NCBI RefSeq assembly: GCF_019930045.1
Contig: NZ_JAHZQQ010000010.1
Coordinates: forward strand, 1 to 47,969
Reading direction: 5' to 3'
Origin: Streptococcus australis
GTDB taxonomy: Bacteria > Bacillota > Bacilli > Lactobacillales > Streptococcaceae
Length of the DNA stretch: 47,969 nucleotides
Notes under the pieces: model-generated
What the model saw: the letters and a program-made list of their open reading frames with translations, nothing else
Told to the model about the DNA's origin: nothing
Databases searched by the model: none
In this document: in pieces, positions 18,598 through 26,032 of the stretch
Layout: each line of letters starts with the position of its first letter
Position numbering within the stretch: the first letter of the stretch is position 1
Made by a program: the position numbers and the translations under genes

Positions 18598-19023
18598 ATG
18601 GCTAAAAAAGTCGAAAAACTTGTAAAATTGCAAATCCCTGCTGGTAAAGCTACTCCAGCTCCACCGGTTGGACCAGCACTTGGTCAAGCAGGTATCAACA
18701 TCATGGGATTCACTAAAGAGTTTAACGCTCGTACAGCTGACCAAGCTGGAATGATTATCCCAGTTGTGATCACTGTTTATGAAGATAAATCATTTGATTT
18801 CGTTACAAAAACACCACCAGCTGCTGTTCTTTTGAAAAAAGCTGCAGGTGTTGAAAAAGGATCAGGTACACCTAACAAAACGAAAGTTGCAACAGTTACT
18901 CGTGCGCAAGTACAAGAAATTGCTGAAACTAAGATGCCAGATTTGAACGCTGCAAACATTGAGTCTGCAATGCGTATGATCGAAGGTACTGCTCGTTCTA
19001 TGGGATTCACTGTTACTGACTAA
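18598..19023 (+). CDS. rplK: 50S ribosomal protein L11
   Basis: Ribosomal protein of the GTPase-associated centre. The 141-residue protein is full length with the family signatures [20 protein letters not shown] near residue 17 and the C-terminal RNA-binding domain (about 72-141) including GTARSMGF. Strong AAAGGAGG precedes the ATG. Codon use is the biased, highly expressed type shared with rplA. It is the first gene of rplK-rplA. Confidence 0.98.
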   Translation: MAKKVEKLVKLQIPAGKATPAPPVGPALGQAGINIMGFTKEFNARTADQAGMIIPVVITVYEDKSFDFVTKTPPAAVLLKKAAGVEKGSGTPNKTKVATVTRAQVQEIAETKMPDLNAANIESAMRMIEGTARSMGFTVTD

Positions 19024-19073
19024 TTGTAACAATCCTATTTGCCCGCAATACACTTGATCATGAGACGAGTGAC

Positions 19074-19100
19074 GTGGGAGATGAAAATCGATATGACCAC
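19074..19100 (+). promoter_or_regulatory. Second L1-operator-like motif before rplA
   Basis: GTGGGAGATGAAAATCGATA...GACCAC repeats the GTGGGAG-N-N-N-AAAATC...CCAC pattern seen upstream of rplK, here in the 97-bp rplK-rplA gap, ending 20 bases before the rplA start. GTGG and CCAC would close the stem. It is a candidate second site for autoregulation by L1. Confidence 0.5.
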
Positions 19101-19120
19101 ATTACAAGGAGAAAGATAAA

Positions 19121-19810
19121 ATGGCTAAAAAAAGCAAACAACTTCGTGCTGCACTTGAAAAAATCGACAGCACAAAAGCATACAGCGTAGAAGAAGCTGT
19201 AGCTCTTGCAAAAGAAACTAACTTTGCAAAATTTGACGCAACTGTAGAAGTTGCTTACAACTTGAACATCGACGTGAAAAAAGCTGACCAACAAATCCGT
19301 GGTGCAATGGTATTGCCAAACGGAACTGGTAAAACTGCTCGCGTTCTTGTATTTGCACGTGGTGCAAAAGCTGAAGAAGCAAAAGCTGCTGGTGCAGACT
19401 TTGTAGGTGAAGATGACCTTGTTGCGAAAATCAACGATGGTTGGTTGGACTTCGACGTTGTTATCGCTACACCTGACATGATGGCTCTTGTTGGACGTCT
19501 TGGACGTGTCCTTGGACCACGTAACTTGATGCCAAACCCTAAAACTGGTACTGTAACAATGGATGTTGCTAAAGCAGTTGAAGAGTCTAAAGGTGGTAAA
19601 ATCACTTACCGTGCTGACCGTGCAGGTATGGTACAAGCGATCATCGGTAAAGTGTCATTTGACGCTGACAAATTGGTTGAAAACTTCAAAGCTTTCAACG
19701 ATGTTATCCAAAAAGCAAAACCAGCTACAGCTAAAGGTACTTATGTAACTAGCTTGACTTTGACTACAACTCAAGGTCCTGGTATCAAAGTGGATGTTAA
19801 CTCACTTTAA
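19121..19810 (+). CDS. rplA: 50S ribosomal protein L1
   Basis: L1-stalk protein that contacts E-site tRNA and represses its own operon in known bacteria. The 229-residue protein is full length, with the conserved [20 protein letters not shown] stretch near residue 125 and the C-terminal [19 protein letters not shown] Shine-Dalgarno precedes the ATG. The gene ends at an intrinsic terminator, so the unit is rplK-rplA only. Confidence 0.98.
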   Translation: MAKKSKQLRAALEKIDSTKAYSVEEAVALAKETNFAKFDATVEVAYNLNIDVKKADQQIRGAMVLPNGTGKTARVLVFARGAKAEEAKAAGADFVGEDDLVAKINDGWLDFDVVIATPDMMALVGRLGRVLGPRNLMPNPKTGTVTMDVAKAVEESKGGKITYRADRAGMVQAIIGKVSFDADKLVENFKAFNDVIQKAKPATAKGTYVTSLTLTTTQGPGIKVDVNSL

Positions 19811-19819
19811 TTAGAAATC

Positions 19820-19844
19820 AAAGCTACCTTCGGGTAGCTTTTTT
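19820..19844 (+). terminator. Terminator of rplK-rplA
   Basis: Arms AAAGCTACC and GGTAGCTTT around a TTCG tetraloop, then a T run. Confidence 0.93.
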
Positions 19845-19990
19845 GACAATTCTTTCACTTAATTCTAAAAATATATCTAACTTCTGGCAGGGAATTGAAG
19901 TTGGAAGGTTTAAAATATTTTTGATAAATATCACTATATAAAAAACGCTTTTTGTGGTAAAATAATACAGATTAAAGAAGGAGTGACAAA

Positions 19991-20722
19991 ATGGTAGAAC
20001 CTAAGTATAAACGTATTTTAATTAAGTTATCAGGTGAAGCATTAGCTGGTGAGCGTGGTGTCGGAATTGATATCAAAACGGTTCAAAAGATGGCCCTTGA
20101 AATCAAAGAAGTTCATGACCTTGGAATTGAAATTGCTCTCGTTATCGGTGGAGGAAATCTCTGGCGTGGAGAACCTGCGGCGGAAGCAGGTATGGATCGC
20201 GTTCAAGCAGATTACACTGGAATGCTTGGAACAGTTATGAATGCCTTGGTGATGGCGGATTCTCTTCAACAGGTTGGAGTAGATACGCGTGTCCAAACAG
20301 CGATTGCCATGCAACAAGTCGCTGAGCCTTATATCCGCGGCCGTGCCCTTCGTCACTTGGAAAAAGAGCGTATTGTTATCTTTGGTGCAGGCATTGGTTC
20401 TCCATACTTCTCAACGGATACAACGGCTGCTCTTCGTGCCGCTGAAATTGAAGCAGACGCAATCTTGATGGCTAAGAATGGTGTTGACGGCGTTTATAAT
20501 GCTGATCCAAAGAAAGACAAGACAGCTGTGAAGTTTGAAGAATTAACTCACCGTGATGTCATCAATAAAGGCCTTCGTATCATGGATTCGACAGCATCGA
20601 CCATCTCAATGGACAATGATATTGACTTAGTCGTTTTCAACATGAATGAGCCAGGGAACATCAAACGCGTTGTCTTTGGAGAAAATATCGGTACTACTGT
20701 TTCTAATAATGTAGAAAAATAA
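19991..20722 (+). CDS. pyrH: UMP kinase
   Basis: Converts UMP to UDP; an amino-acid-kinase-fold enzyme unrelated to eukaryotic UMP kinases. The 243-residue protein shows KLSGEAL near residue 11, [10 protein letters not shown] near 51 and MDSTA near 197, all family marks. AAGAAGGAG precedes the ATG and a TAAAAT -10 lies about 35 bases upstream. It is followed by frr after 18 bases, the common Firmicute pairing. Confidence 0.97.
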   Translation: MVEPKYKRILIKLSGEALAGERGVGIDIKTVQKMALEIKEVHDLGIEIALVIGGGNLWRGEPAAEAGMDRVQADYTGMLGTVMNALVMADSLQQVGVDTRVQTAIAMQQVAEPYIRGRALRHLEKERIVIFGAGIGSPYFSTDTTAALRAAEIEADAILMAKNGVDGVYNADPKKDKTAVKFEELTHRDVINKGLRIMDSTASTISMDNDIDLVVFNMNEPGNIKRVVFGENIGTTVSNNVEK

Positions 20723-20740
20723 GGAAGTTAGAGGAATAAA

Positions 20741-21298
20741 ATGGCAAATCCAATCGTAGAAAAAGCTAAAGAAAGAATGACTCAGTCTCACCAAAGTTTG
20801 GGACGTGAATTTGGAAGTATCCGTGCAGGCCGTGCAAATGCAAGTCTCTTGGATCGTATTTATGTTCAATATTACGGAGTTGATACTCCATTGAATCAAA
20901 TCGCATCGATTACCATTCCAGAAGCTCGTGTGATGTTGATCACACCTTTTGACAAGTCTTCATTGAAAGATATCGAGCACGCTTTGAATGCTTCTGATCT
21001 TGGCATTACTCCAGCCAACGATGGTTCGGTTATCCGTTTGGTCATCCCAGCTTTGACAGAAGAAACTCGTCGTGACTTGGCCAAAGAAGTGAAAAAAGTC
21101 GGTGAAAATGCTAAAGTAGCGATCCGTAACATTCGTCGTGATGCGATGGATGAAGCGAAGAAGCAAGAAAAAGCTAAAGAAATCACTGAAGATGAATTGA
21201 AGAATCTTGAGAAAGAGATCCAAAAAGTAACCGATGATGCTGTGAAACATGTTGATGAAATGACAGCACACAAAGAAAAAGAATTGCTTGAAGTTTAA
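20741..21298 (+). CDS. frr: Ribosome recycling factor
   Basis: Splits post-termination ribosomes together with EF-G. The 185-residue length is standard. Signatures are [11 protein letters not shown] near residue 28, the P-L-N-Q-I-A-S-I beta domain near 50, and the helical-bundle stretch [12 protein letters not shown] near 126. It lies 18 bases after pyrH, and the unit closes with a terminator-like hairpin. Confidence 0.98.
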   Translation: MANPIVEKAKERMTQSHQSLGREFGSIRAGRANASLLDRIYVQYYGVDTPLNQIASITIPEARVMLITPFDKSSLKDIEHALNASDLGITPANDGSVIRLVIPALTEETRRDLAKEVKKVGENAKVAIRNIRRDAMDEAKKQEKAKEITEDELKNLEKEIQKVTDDAVKHVDEMTAHKEKELLEV

Positions 21299-21319
21299 TC
21301 ATTTCCAGCAGTTTACAGA

Positions 21320-21361
21320 GGAAATGAACTCAGTTGGCACTGCTGGCTGAGTTTTATTTCC
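21320..21361 (+). terminator. Hairpin after frr, probable terminator
   Basis: AACTCAG (21327-21333) and CTGAGTT (21347-21353) form the stem, with outer GGAAAT and ATTTCC pairing and a T-rich 3' side. The loop is long, so termination may be partial. Confidence 0.6.
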
Positions 21362-21404
21362 ATTAAGGGGCTATTGATGAGCTTTAGCCAGAAAGAAGGA
21401 AAAA

Positions 21405-22259
21405 ATGAATACCAACCTCGCACATGATATCGTGGGCCTTGTAACGGATGAGAATGATCGCTTTTACTTTGTCCAGAAGGATGGGCAGACTTATGCCTTG
21501 GACAAGTCTGAAGGAGAGCATGCACTTGGAGAATCCGTCAAGGGCTTTGCCTATACGGATATGAAGCAACGTTTGCGTCTGACCACCCTAGAAGTCACAG
21601 CCCGTCAGGACCAATTTGGCTGGGGGACAGTGACTGAAGTTCGCAAGGACCTGGGTGTATTTGTCGATACGGGTCTACCCGATAAGGAGATTGTCGTCTC
21701 TCTGGATATTTTGCCAGAAATCAAGGATCTGTGGCCGAAAAAAGGCGATAAACTCTTTGTTAGCCTAGAAGTTGATAAAAAAGATCGGATCTGGGGTGTC
21801 TTGGCCTACCAAGAAGACTTCCAACGAATTGCTCGTCCAGCCTACAACAATATGCAAAACCAGAACTGGCCGGCCATCGTCTATCGCTTAAAACTTTCAG
21901 GGACCTTTGTTTACCTGCCTGAAAACAATATGCTGGGCTTTATCCATCCAAGTGAGCGCTATGCCGAACCCCGTTTGGGACAAGTCTTAGATGCTCGGGT
22001 CATCGGTTTCCGAGAGGTGGATCGGACCTTGAATTTGTCCTTGAAACCACGCTCGTTTGAAATGCTTGAAAACGATGCGCAGATGATTTTGGCTTACTTG
22101 GAGGGGAATGGTGGCTTTATGACCTTGAATGACAAGTCCTCCCCAGAAGAGATTAAGGCAACCTTTGGAATTTCCAAGGGGCAGTTCAAAAAGGCTCTGG
22201 GTGGCTTGATGAAAGCGAAAAAAATCAAGCAAGACCAGTTTGGAACGGAACTAATCTAA
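21405..22259 (+). CDS. cvfB: S1-domain RNA-binding protein CvfB
   Basis: The 284-residue protein has three S1-like OB folds (about residues 5-60, 68-130 and 145-215) and a C-terminal winged-helix domain (about 222-284, with [15 protein letters not shown]), the CvfB architecture. In Staphylococcus CvfB affects virulence-gene expression; the role here is inferred to be post-transcriptional. GAAGGAAAAA precedes the ATG. It is followed by yozE. Confidence 0.88.
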   Translation: MNTNLAHDIVGLVTDENDRFYFVQKDGQTYALDKSEGEHALGESVKGFAYTDMKQRLRLTTLEVTARQDQFGWGTVTEVRKDLGVFVDTGLPDKEIVVSLDILPEIKDLWPKKGDKLFVSLEVDKKDRIWGVLAYQEDFQRIARPAYNNMQNQNWPAIVYRLKLSGTFVYLPENNMLGFIHPSERYAEPRLGQVLDARVIGFREVDRTLNLSLKPRSFEMLENDAQMILAYLEGNGGFMTLNDKSSPEEIKATFGISKGQFKKALGGLMKAKKIKQDQFGTELI

Positions 22260-22269
22260 GAGGAGCCTT

Positions 22270-22485
22270 ATGCGAAAATCATTTTACACTTGGCTGATGA
22301 CAGAGCGCAATCCCAAAAGCAATGCTCCGAAAGCCTTGCTAGCTGATCTAGCTTTTCATGAGTCTGCCTTTCCAAAACATACAGATGATTTTGATGAGGT
22401 CAGCCGCTTTCTGGAAGAACATGCCAGTTTCTCCTTTAATCTAGGAGAATTTGATGCGATCTGGGAAGAATACTTAGGTCATTAG
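22270..22485 (+). CDS. YozE-family (UPF0346) small protein
   Basis: This 71-residue protein has the YozE_SAM_like layout: an N-terminal S-F-Y-T-W-L, then [11 protein letters not shown], and a final W-E-E-Y-L. The family has a SAM-like helical fold of unknown function. It starts 10 bases after cvfB with AGAGGAG ahead, so it is probably co-transcribed. The phoH promoter lies just downstream. Confidence 0.85.
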   Translation: MRKSFYTWLMTERNPKSNAPKALLADLAFHESAFPKHTDDFDEVSRFLEEHASFSFNLGEFDAIWEEYLGH

Positions 22486-22512
22486 TAACAGGAGATAGTG
22501 GTGAGCCGGGGA

Positions 22513-22541
22513 TGGTCAATTCTCGGTCACTTTGTTATAAT
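22513..22541 (+). promoter_or_regulatory. phoH promoter
   Basis: TATAAT at 22536-22541 with TGGTCA at 22513-22518 (17-bp spacer). Its position shows that phoH translation cannot begin at the upstream in-frame GTG at 22498. Confidence 0.6.
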
Positions 22542-22575
22542 AGAGAAAACTTACAGAAATAGAGAGGTTCTTTAT

Positions 22576-23574
22576 TTGAAAGAACATTCAATTGATATTC
22601 AATTAAGTCATCCAGATGATCTCTTCCATCTGTTTGGATCCAATGAGCGTCATTTGCGTTTGATGGAGCAAGAGTTGGATGTGATCATCCATGCACGAAC
22701 AGAAATTGTCCAGGTCATTGGGCAAGAAGAAGATTGTGAGAAAGCTAGACAAGTCATTGAGGCTTTGCTGATCTTGGTGAATCGTGGTATGATCATCGGG
22801 ACGCCGGATGTCGTAACAGCTATTCAAATGGTTCGTAATGATGAGTTGGATAAGTTCGTCGCCTTGTATGAAGAAGAAATCATCAAGGATAGCTACGGCA
22901 AGCCCATTCGGGTCAAAACGCTGGGGCAAAAGATTTATGTCGATAGTGTCAAGCACCATGATGTGACCTTCGGGATTGGACCAGCCGGGACAGGGAAAAC
23001 CTTCTTAGCGGTGACCTTGGCCGTCACCGCCCTCAAGCGTGGTCAAGTTAAGAGGATCATTTTGACCCGTCCAGCTGTAGAAGCAGGAGAGAGCCTTGGT
23101 TTCCTTCCAGGAGATCTCAAGGAAAAAGTGGACCCTTATCTACGACCGGTCTATGATGCTCTCTACCAGATTTTAGGGAAAGACCAAACTACTCGGATGA
23201 TGGAGCGGGAGATTATCGAGATTGCGCCTTTGGCTTATATGCGGGGGCGGACCTTGGACGATGCCTTTGTCATCCTCGATGAAGCGCAAAATACCACCAT
23301 CATGCAGATGAAGATGTTTTTGACCCGTCTTGGTTTTAACTCCAAGATGATTGTCAATGGAGATACCAGCCAGATTGACCTCCCTCGAAATGTCAAATCC
23401 GGTTTGATTGATGCTCAGGAGAAATTAAAAAATATTTCTCAGATTGACTTTGTGCATTTCTCTGCCAAGGATGTTGTTCGTCATCCAGTAGTAGCAGAGA
23501 TTATCCGGGCCTACGAGCCCATTCCGAATCCAGTCCTCAAAGAAAAACTGGATGTGGAAGAAGAAGCAGAATAA
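22576..23574 (+). CDS. phoH: PhoH-family ATPase (TTG start)
   Basis: A cytoplasmic RecA-like NTPase of 332 residues with Walker A GPAGTGKTF near residue 135 and Walker B FVILDEAQNTT near 230. PhoH proteins are predicted ATP-dependent RNA-acting enzymes and often neighbour ybeY, which is elsewhere in this window. The start is TTG 22576: AGAGAGG lies 8 bases before it, it follows the -10 by about 35 bases, and the product then begins with the family KEHSIDIQL segment. Earlier starts would overlap the promoter. Confidence 0.9.
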   Translation: MKEHSIDIQLSHPDDLFHLFGSNERHLRLMEQELDVIIHARTEIVQVIGQEEDCEKARQVIEALLILVNRGMIIGTPDVVTAIQMVRNDELDKFVALYEEEIIKDSYGKPIRVKTLGQKIYVDSVKHHDVTFGIGPAGTGKTFLAVTLAVTALKRGQVKRIILTRPAVEAGESLGFLPGDLKEKVDPYLRPVYDALYQILGKDQTTRMMEREIIEIAPLAYMRGRTLDDAFVILDEAQNTTIMQMKMFLTRLGFNSKMIVNGDTSQIDLPRNVKSGLIDAQEKLKNISQIDFVHFSAKDVVRHPVVAEIIRAYEPIPNPVLKEKLDVEEEAE

Positions 23575-23580
23575 AAGAAG

Positions 23581-23609
23581 AGGCAAAGATTTTATGATCT
23601 TTGCCTTTT
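23581..23609. terminator. Bidirectional terminator of phoH and ald
   Basis: Perfect arms AGGCAAAGAT and ATCTTTGCCT around TTTATG, with a T run, between convergent genes. Confidence 0.9.
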
Positions 23610-23621
23610 AAATATTAGAAA

Positions 23622-24734
23622 TTAAACCAATTCATCAATTGGTGTGAAGTTGCGTTCTAGCCCTTCTGCAACTGGTTGGCTTGTGATATGGCCTTGGTAA
23701 GTAGTAACACCTTGGCGCAATCCTTCATCAAGGGCGATGGCCTTATGGAAACCTTTGTCAGCCAAAGCTTCGACATAAGGAAGGGTTACATTGGTGAGGG
23801 CAATGGTAGAAGTACGAGCGACAGCGCCTGGGATATTGGCAACGGCATAGTGGAGCACACCATGTTTTTCGTAAACAGGCTCCGTATGTGTTGTCACACG
23901 GTCTGCAGTTTCAATAACACCACCTTGGTCGACGGCTACGTCCACGATGACAGAACCTGGACGCATTTGTTTGACCATATCGTCTGTCACTAATTTAGGA
24001 GCTTTAGCTCCAGGGATTAGGACGGCTCCGATGACAACATCGGCATCACGGACACTGGCTTCAATGTTAAATGGATTGGACATGAGGGTTTGGATTTGGT
24101 GACCAAAGACATCTTCTAGGACAGACAAGCGTTTAGCGCTGATATCCAAGATGGTAACTTGGGCGCCGAGTCCAAGAGCGATCCGAGCTGCGTGGGTTCC
24201 AACGACCCCACCACCGATGATGGTAACTTTCCCTTTAGGAACACCAGGTACCCCACCTAGGAGGACACCAGATCCACCTTCTTGTTTGGTGAGGAAGTGA
24301 GCCCCGATTTGAACGGCCATTCGTCCAGCAACCTCACTCATTGGTACCAAAAGAGGCAATTGTCCTTCAAGGTCTCGAACCGTTTCGTAAGCCACCCCAG
24401 TTGTCTTGGCAGTCACCATGGCATCAGCCAATTCAGGGGCAGCAGCCATGTGCAAGTAGGTGAAGAGCAAGAGGTCTTCACGAAGGAAGCCGTATTCTTC
24501 AGCGAGGGGTTCTTTGACCTTGACTACCAATTCAGCTGCCCAAGCCTCTGCCGCAGTAGCAACGATAGTCGCTCCTTGTTTGGCGTAATCTTCATCGGCA
24601 AAGCCAGAACCAAGTCCGGCATTTGTTTCTACCAAAACTTGATGGCCTTTCTTCACCAAGCTTTGTACACCTGCAGGGGTCAAGCCGACCCGATTTTCAT
24701 TATTTTTAATTTCTTTTGGAATACCAATTAACAT
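23622..24734 (-). CDS. ald: Alanine dehydrogenase
   Basis: NAD-dependent interconversion of L-alanine with pyruvate and ammonia. The 370-residue protein is full length. Signatures include [20 protein letters not shown] at the start, the NAD-binding GGGVVG near residue 174, and [12 protein letters not shown] near 300. AAGGAG precedes the ATG but lies inside a short upstream ORF ending 2 bases before it, beneath a strong hairpin. Expression is therefore probably controlled through the leader. Confidence 0.96.
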   Translation of the reverse strand: MLIGIPKEIKNNENRVGLTPAGVQSLVKKGHQVLVETNAGLGSGFADEDYAKQGATIVATAAEAWAAELVVKVKEPLAEEYGFLREDLLLFTYLHMAAAPELADAMVTAKTTGVAYETVRDLEGQLPLLVPMSEVAGRMAVQIGAHFLTKQEGGSGVLLGGVPGVPKGKVTIIGGGVVGTHAARIALGLGAQVTILDISAKRLSVLEDVFGHQIQTLMSNPFNIEASVRDADVVIGAVLIPGAKAPKLVTDDMVKQMRPGSVIVDVAVDQGGVIETADRVTTHTEPVYEKHGVLHYAVANIPGAVARTSTIALTNVTLPYVEALADKGFHKAIALDEGLRQGVTTYQGHITSQPVAEGLERNFTPIDELV

Positions 24735-24736
24735 GA

Positions 24737-24781
24737 TTATTTCTCCTTACTTAGATTTAGGTGTGAAAAGGTCATTGGCAT
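24737..24781 (-). CDS. Candidate leader peptide (14 residues) upstream of ald
   Basis: Starting at ATG 24781-24779 the frame reads [14 protein letters not shown] and stops at 24737, two bases before the ald ATG. AGGAGAG (24795-24789) is a well-spaced Shine-Dalgarno, 7 bases ahead, and lies in the loop of the leader hairpin. The ald Shine-Dalgarno forms codons 12-13 of this ORF, so its translation would pass through the ald ribosome-binding site. It is not a recognised family. Its reality rests on RBS, position and coupling geometry only. Confidence 0.45.
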   Translation of the reverse strand: MPMTFSHLNLSKEK

Positions 24782-24814
24782 GAGATTGCTCTCCTAACTC
24801 AATGACCTTTTCAC
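24763..24814 (-). promoter_or_regulatory. Leader hairpin of ald (attenuator or translational switch)
   Basis: GTGAAAAGGTCATTG (24763-24777) is the exact reverse complement of CAATGACCTTTTCAC (24800-24814), a 15-bp perfect stem with a 22-base loop. In the ald transcript the loop holds the Shine-Dalgarno of the short ORF and the 3' arm covers its first codons. The 3' arm contains UUUU, so it could also act as a terminator. It lies between the ald promoter and gene. Confidence 0.6.
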
Positions 24815-24842
24815 TCCTCATCTGATTGTTTTGATTGATTTT

Positions 24843-24871
24843 ATTGTATAGAAAAATGGGTTAAAAAGCAA
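24843..24871 (-). promoter_or_regulatory. ald promoter
   Basis: On the minus strand TTGCTT (24871-24866), a 17-bp spacer and TACAAT (24848-24843), placing the leader hairpin within the transcript. Confidence 0.55.
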
Positions 24872-24936
24872 GAAAAATTTGAGCTTGCCTTCCTTTATGT
24901 TATTTGCTAAACTAATCCCTAAAGAAGGAGTGTCAA

Positions 24937-25506
24937 ATGGAAAATTTATATGTGAAGTTAGCGGCTTATCGAGAAATAGAGACTGAGCGCTTGCACTTGC
25001 GTCCGGTCACTCTAGAAGATGCACCGTCTATGTTTGAGTACGCTTCTAATGAAACAGTTACGCGCTACACTTTTCCAACCAATCAAAGTCTAGAAGAGAC
25101 GCGTAATAATATTGCCCTCTTTTACCTAGCGAGCCCACTTGGCAGATGGGGGATCGAACTCAAAGAAAATGGAAAATTTATCGGGACTATTGATTTACTG
25201 GATTTGGATCTTTCTCTGAAAAAGGGGAGTATCGGCTATGTTTTGAATAAAGATTATTGGAACCAAGGTCTTGCGACAGAAGCTACCAAGGCAGTCATTG
25301 CCCTGGCTTTTGAACAGTTAGGGATGAACAAGCTCATTGCTGTTCATGATCAGGACAACCCGGCTTCTGGACGGGTGATGGCCAAATCAGGGATGAAATA
25401 TTCTCATGAAGAGCCCTACGCGATGCTAGACCTGCATGAAGAAGGGAGAATGGTGACGAGAGTTCATTATGTCCTCACAAAGGAAGAATATTTGGCAGAA
25501 AAATGA
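24937..25506 (+). CDS. RimJ/RimL-type GNAT acetyltransferase
   Basis: The 189-residue protein has the GNAT fold of the RimJ/RimL group: T-E-R-L-H-L-R-P-V near residue 15, G-x-I-G-Y-V-L-N near 95, W-N-Q-G-L-A-T-E-A near 107 (acetyl-CoA loop) and N-P-A-S-G-R-V-M-A-K-S-G-M near 145. Members acetylate ribosomal N-termini or small molecules; the substrate is not assigned here. AGAAGGAG stands before the ATG. It is monocistronic, upstream of a tRNA gene. Confidence 0.85.
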   Translation: MENLYVKLAAYREIETERLHLRPVTLEDAPSMFEYASNETVTRYTFPTNQSLEETRNNIALFYLASPLGRWGIELKENGKFIGTIDLLDLDLSLKKGSIGYVLNKDYWNQGLATEATKAVIALAFEQLGMNKLIAVHDQDNPASGRVMAKSGMKYSHEEPYAMLDLHEEGRMVTRVHYVLTKEEYLAEK

Positions 25507-25515
25507 GTCAGGATA

Positions 25516-25545
25516 TTGACAAAAGGCCTATCTCCATGATATAGT
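25516..25545 (+). promoter_or_regulatory. tRNA-Thr promoter
   Basis: TTGACA (25516-25521), an 18-bp spacer and TATAGT (25540-25545), 11 bases before the mature tRNA 5' end. Confidence 0.7.
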
Positions 25546-25556
25546 AGATAGGTACT

Positions 25557-25629
25557 GCTGGTTTAGCTCAGTCGGTAGAGCGCATCCATGGTAAGGATGA
25601 GGTCGCCGGTTCAATCCCGGCAACTAGCA
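25557..25629 (+). tRNA. tRNA-Thr (anticodon GGT)
   Basis: A 73-nt cloverleaf: acceptor GCTGGTT paired with AACTAGC (one G-U), discriminator A, D-arm GCTC/GAGC, anticodon stem CATCC/GGATG with loop ATGGTAA giving anticodon GGT, and T-arm GCCGG-TTCAATC-CCGGC. CCA is not encoded. It reads ACC and ACU codons. It is flanked by its own promoter and terminator, and no integrase gene or att duplication is seen nearby. Confidence 0.95.
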
Positions 25630-25640
25630 TAGAAGAAGAG

Positions 25641-25672
25641 AGAAGCTTAGAGAGGATCTAGGCTTCTTTTTT
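25641..25672 (+). terminator. Terminator after tRNA-Thr
   Basis: Arms AGAAGCTTAGA and TCTAGGCTTCT (one wobble) around GAGGA, then six T. Confidence 0.85.
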
Positions 25673-25735
25673 GTGCTTTAATTTCTAATTTAGTGCCTAT
25701 TTATGGATCTTTTTTCAACAATTTTCAAAAAAACG

Positions 25736-25764
25736 TTGACAAGCACAGAAATCCGTGGTAAAGT
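25736..25764 (+). promoter_or_regulatory. Promoter of the ABC exporter leader
   Basis: TTGACA (25736-25741), a 17-bp spacer and TAAAGT (25759-25764). It lies about 30 bases before a short leader ORF and 270 bases before the first ABC gene. Confidence 0.65.
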
Positions 25765-25795
25765 TAGAACAACAAAGAGAAAGGAGAAAACCATC

Positions 25796-25867
25796 ATGAA
25801 CAAAGTAGATGTTTTGATGACACAATTGAATACACAGCTTCTCCAATCTCAGTTGAGTTCTATGTAA
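25796..25867 (+). CDS. 23-residue leader peptide of the ABC exporter operon
   Basis: ATG 25796 follows AAAGGAGAAAACC, a strong Shine-Dalgarno, and the frame closes with TAA at 25867. The peptide begins MNKVDVLMTQLNTQLL and is rich in Leu, Gln, Ser and Thr. It lies between a promoter and an intrinsic terminator, which is the arrangement of a ribosome-sensing leader such as B. subtilis bmrB ahead of bmrCD (published as ribosome-mediated attenuation). The sequence is not recognised as any stand-alone small protein. Confidence 0.7.
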   Translation: MNKVDVLMTQLNTQLLQSQLSSM

Positions 25868-25877
25868 AAATTGAATG

Positions 25878-25912
25878 AAACCCAAGATGGAGGAGTCTGT
25901 CTTGGGTTTTTT
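25878..25912 (+). terminator. First attenuator terminator of the ABC operon
   Basis: Arms AAACCCAAGA (25878-25887) and TCTTGGGTTT (25900-25909) with six T. It starts 10 bases after the leader stop codon. Its loop GGAGGAG can pair with CTTCTCC inside the leader ORF (one G-U), a possible competing structure. Confidence 0.85.
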
Positions 25913-25923
25913 GTATGCATTTT

Positions 25924-25953
25924 TGCCTGCCTTAACTGAATTGGTGACAGGCA
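25924..25953 (+). promoter_or_regulatory. Middle hairpin of the ABC leader
   Basis: TGCCTG (25924-25929) pairs with CAGGCA (25948-25953) over an 18-base loop, without a T run. It lies between the two terminators and may take part in leader refolding. Confidence 0.4.
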
Positions 25954-25961
25954 TCAGAAGG

Positions 25962-26007
25962 CCCAAGTGTGGACTGAGCACGTACTCAGCTCCTACTTGG
26001 GTTTTTT
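25962..26007 (+). terminator. Second attenuator terminator before the ABC genes
   Basis: CCCAAGT (25962-25968) pairs with ACTTGGG (25995-26001), with an inner CTGAG/CTCAG stem (25974-25978, 25985-25989) and six T. It ends 25 bases before the ABC gene start. The inner CTCAGCT can also pair with AGTTGAG of the leader ORF. Confidence 0.85.
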
Positions 26008-26032
26008 CTGTGCCATTTTGAAAGGGGAGAAG

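Noticed and set aside
19058..19636. 192-codon minus-strand ORF opposite rplA
   Set aside because: Codon-biased ribosomal protein genes produce long antisense open frames. It has no Shine-Dalgarno and its translation has low-complexity Phe/Ser/Cys composition.
22498..22578. Longer PhoH N-terminus starting at GTG 22498
   Set aside because: The extension spans the phoH promoter, and the TTG at 22576 has AGAGAGG at proper spacing.
25557..25629. tRNA-Thr as an integration site for a mobile element
   Set aside because: No integrase, no repeated 3' tRNA fragment and no compositional change follow it; core-type genes continue.
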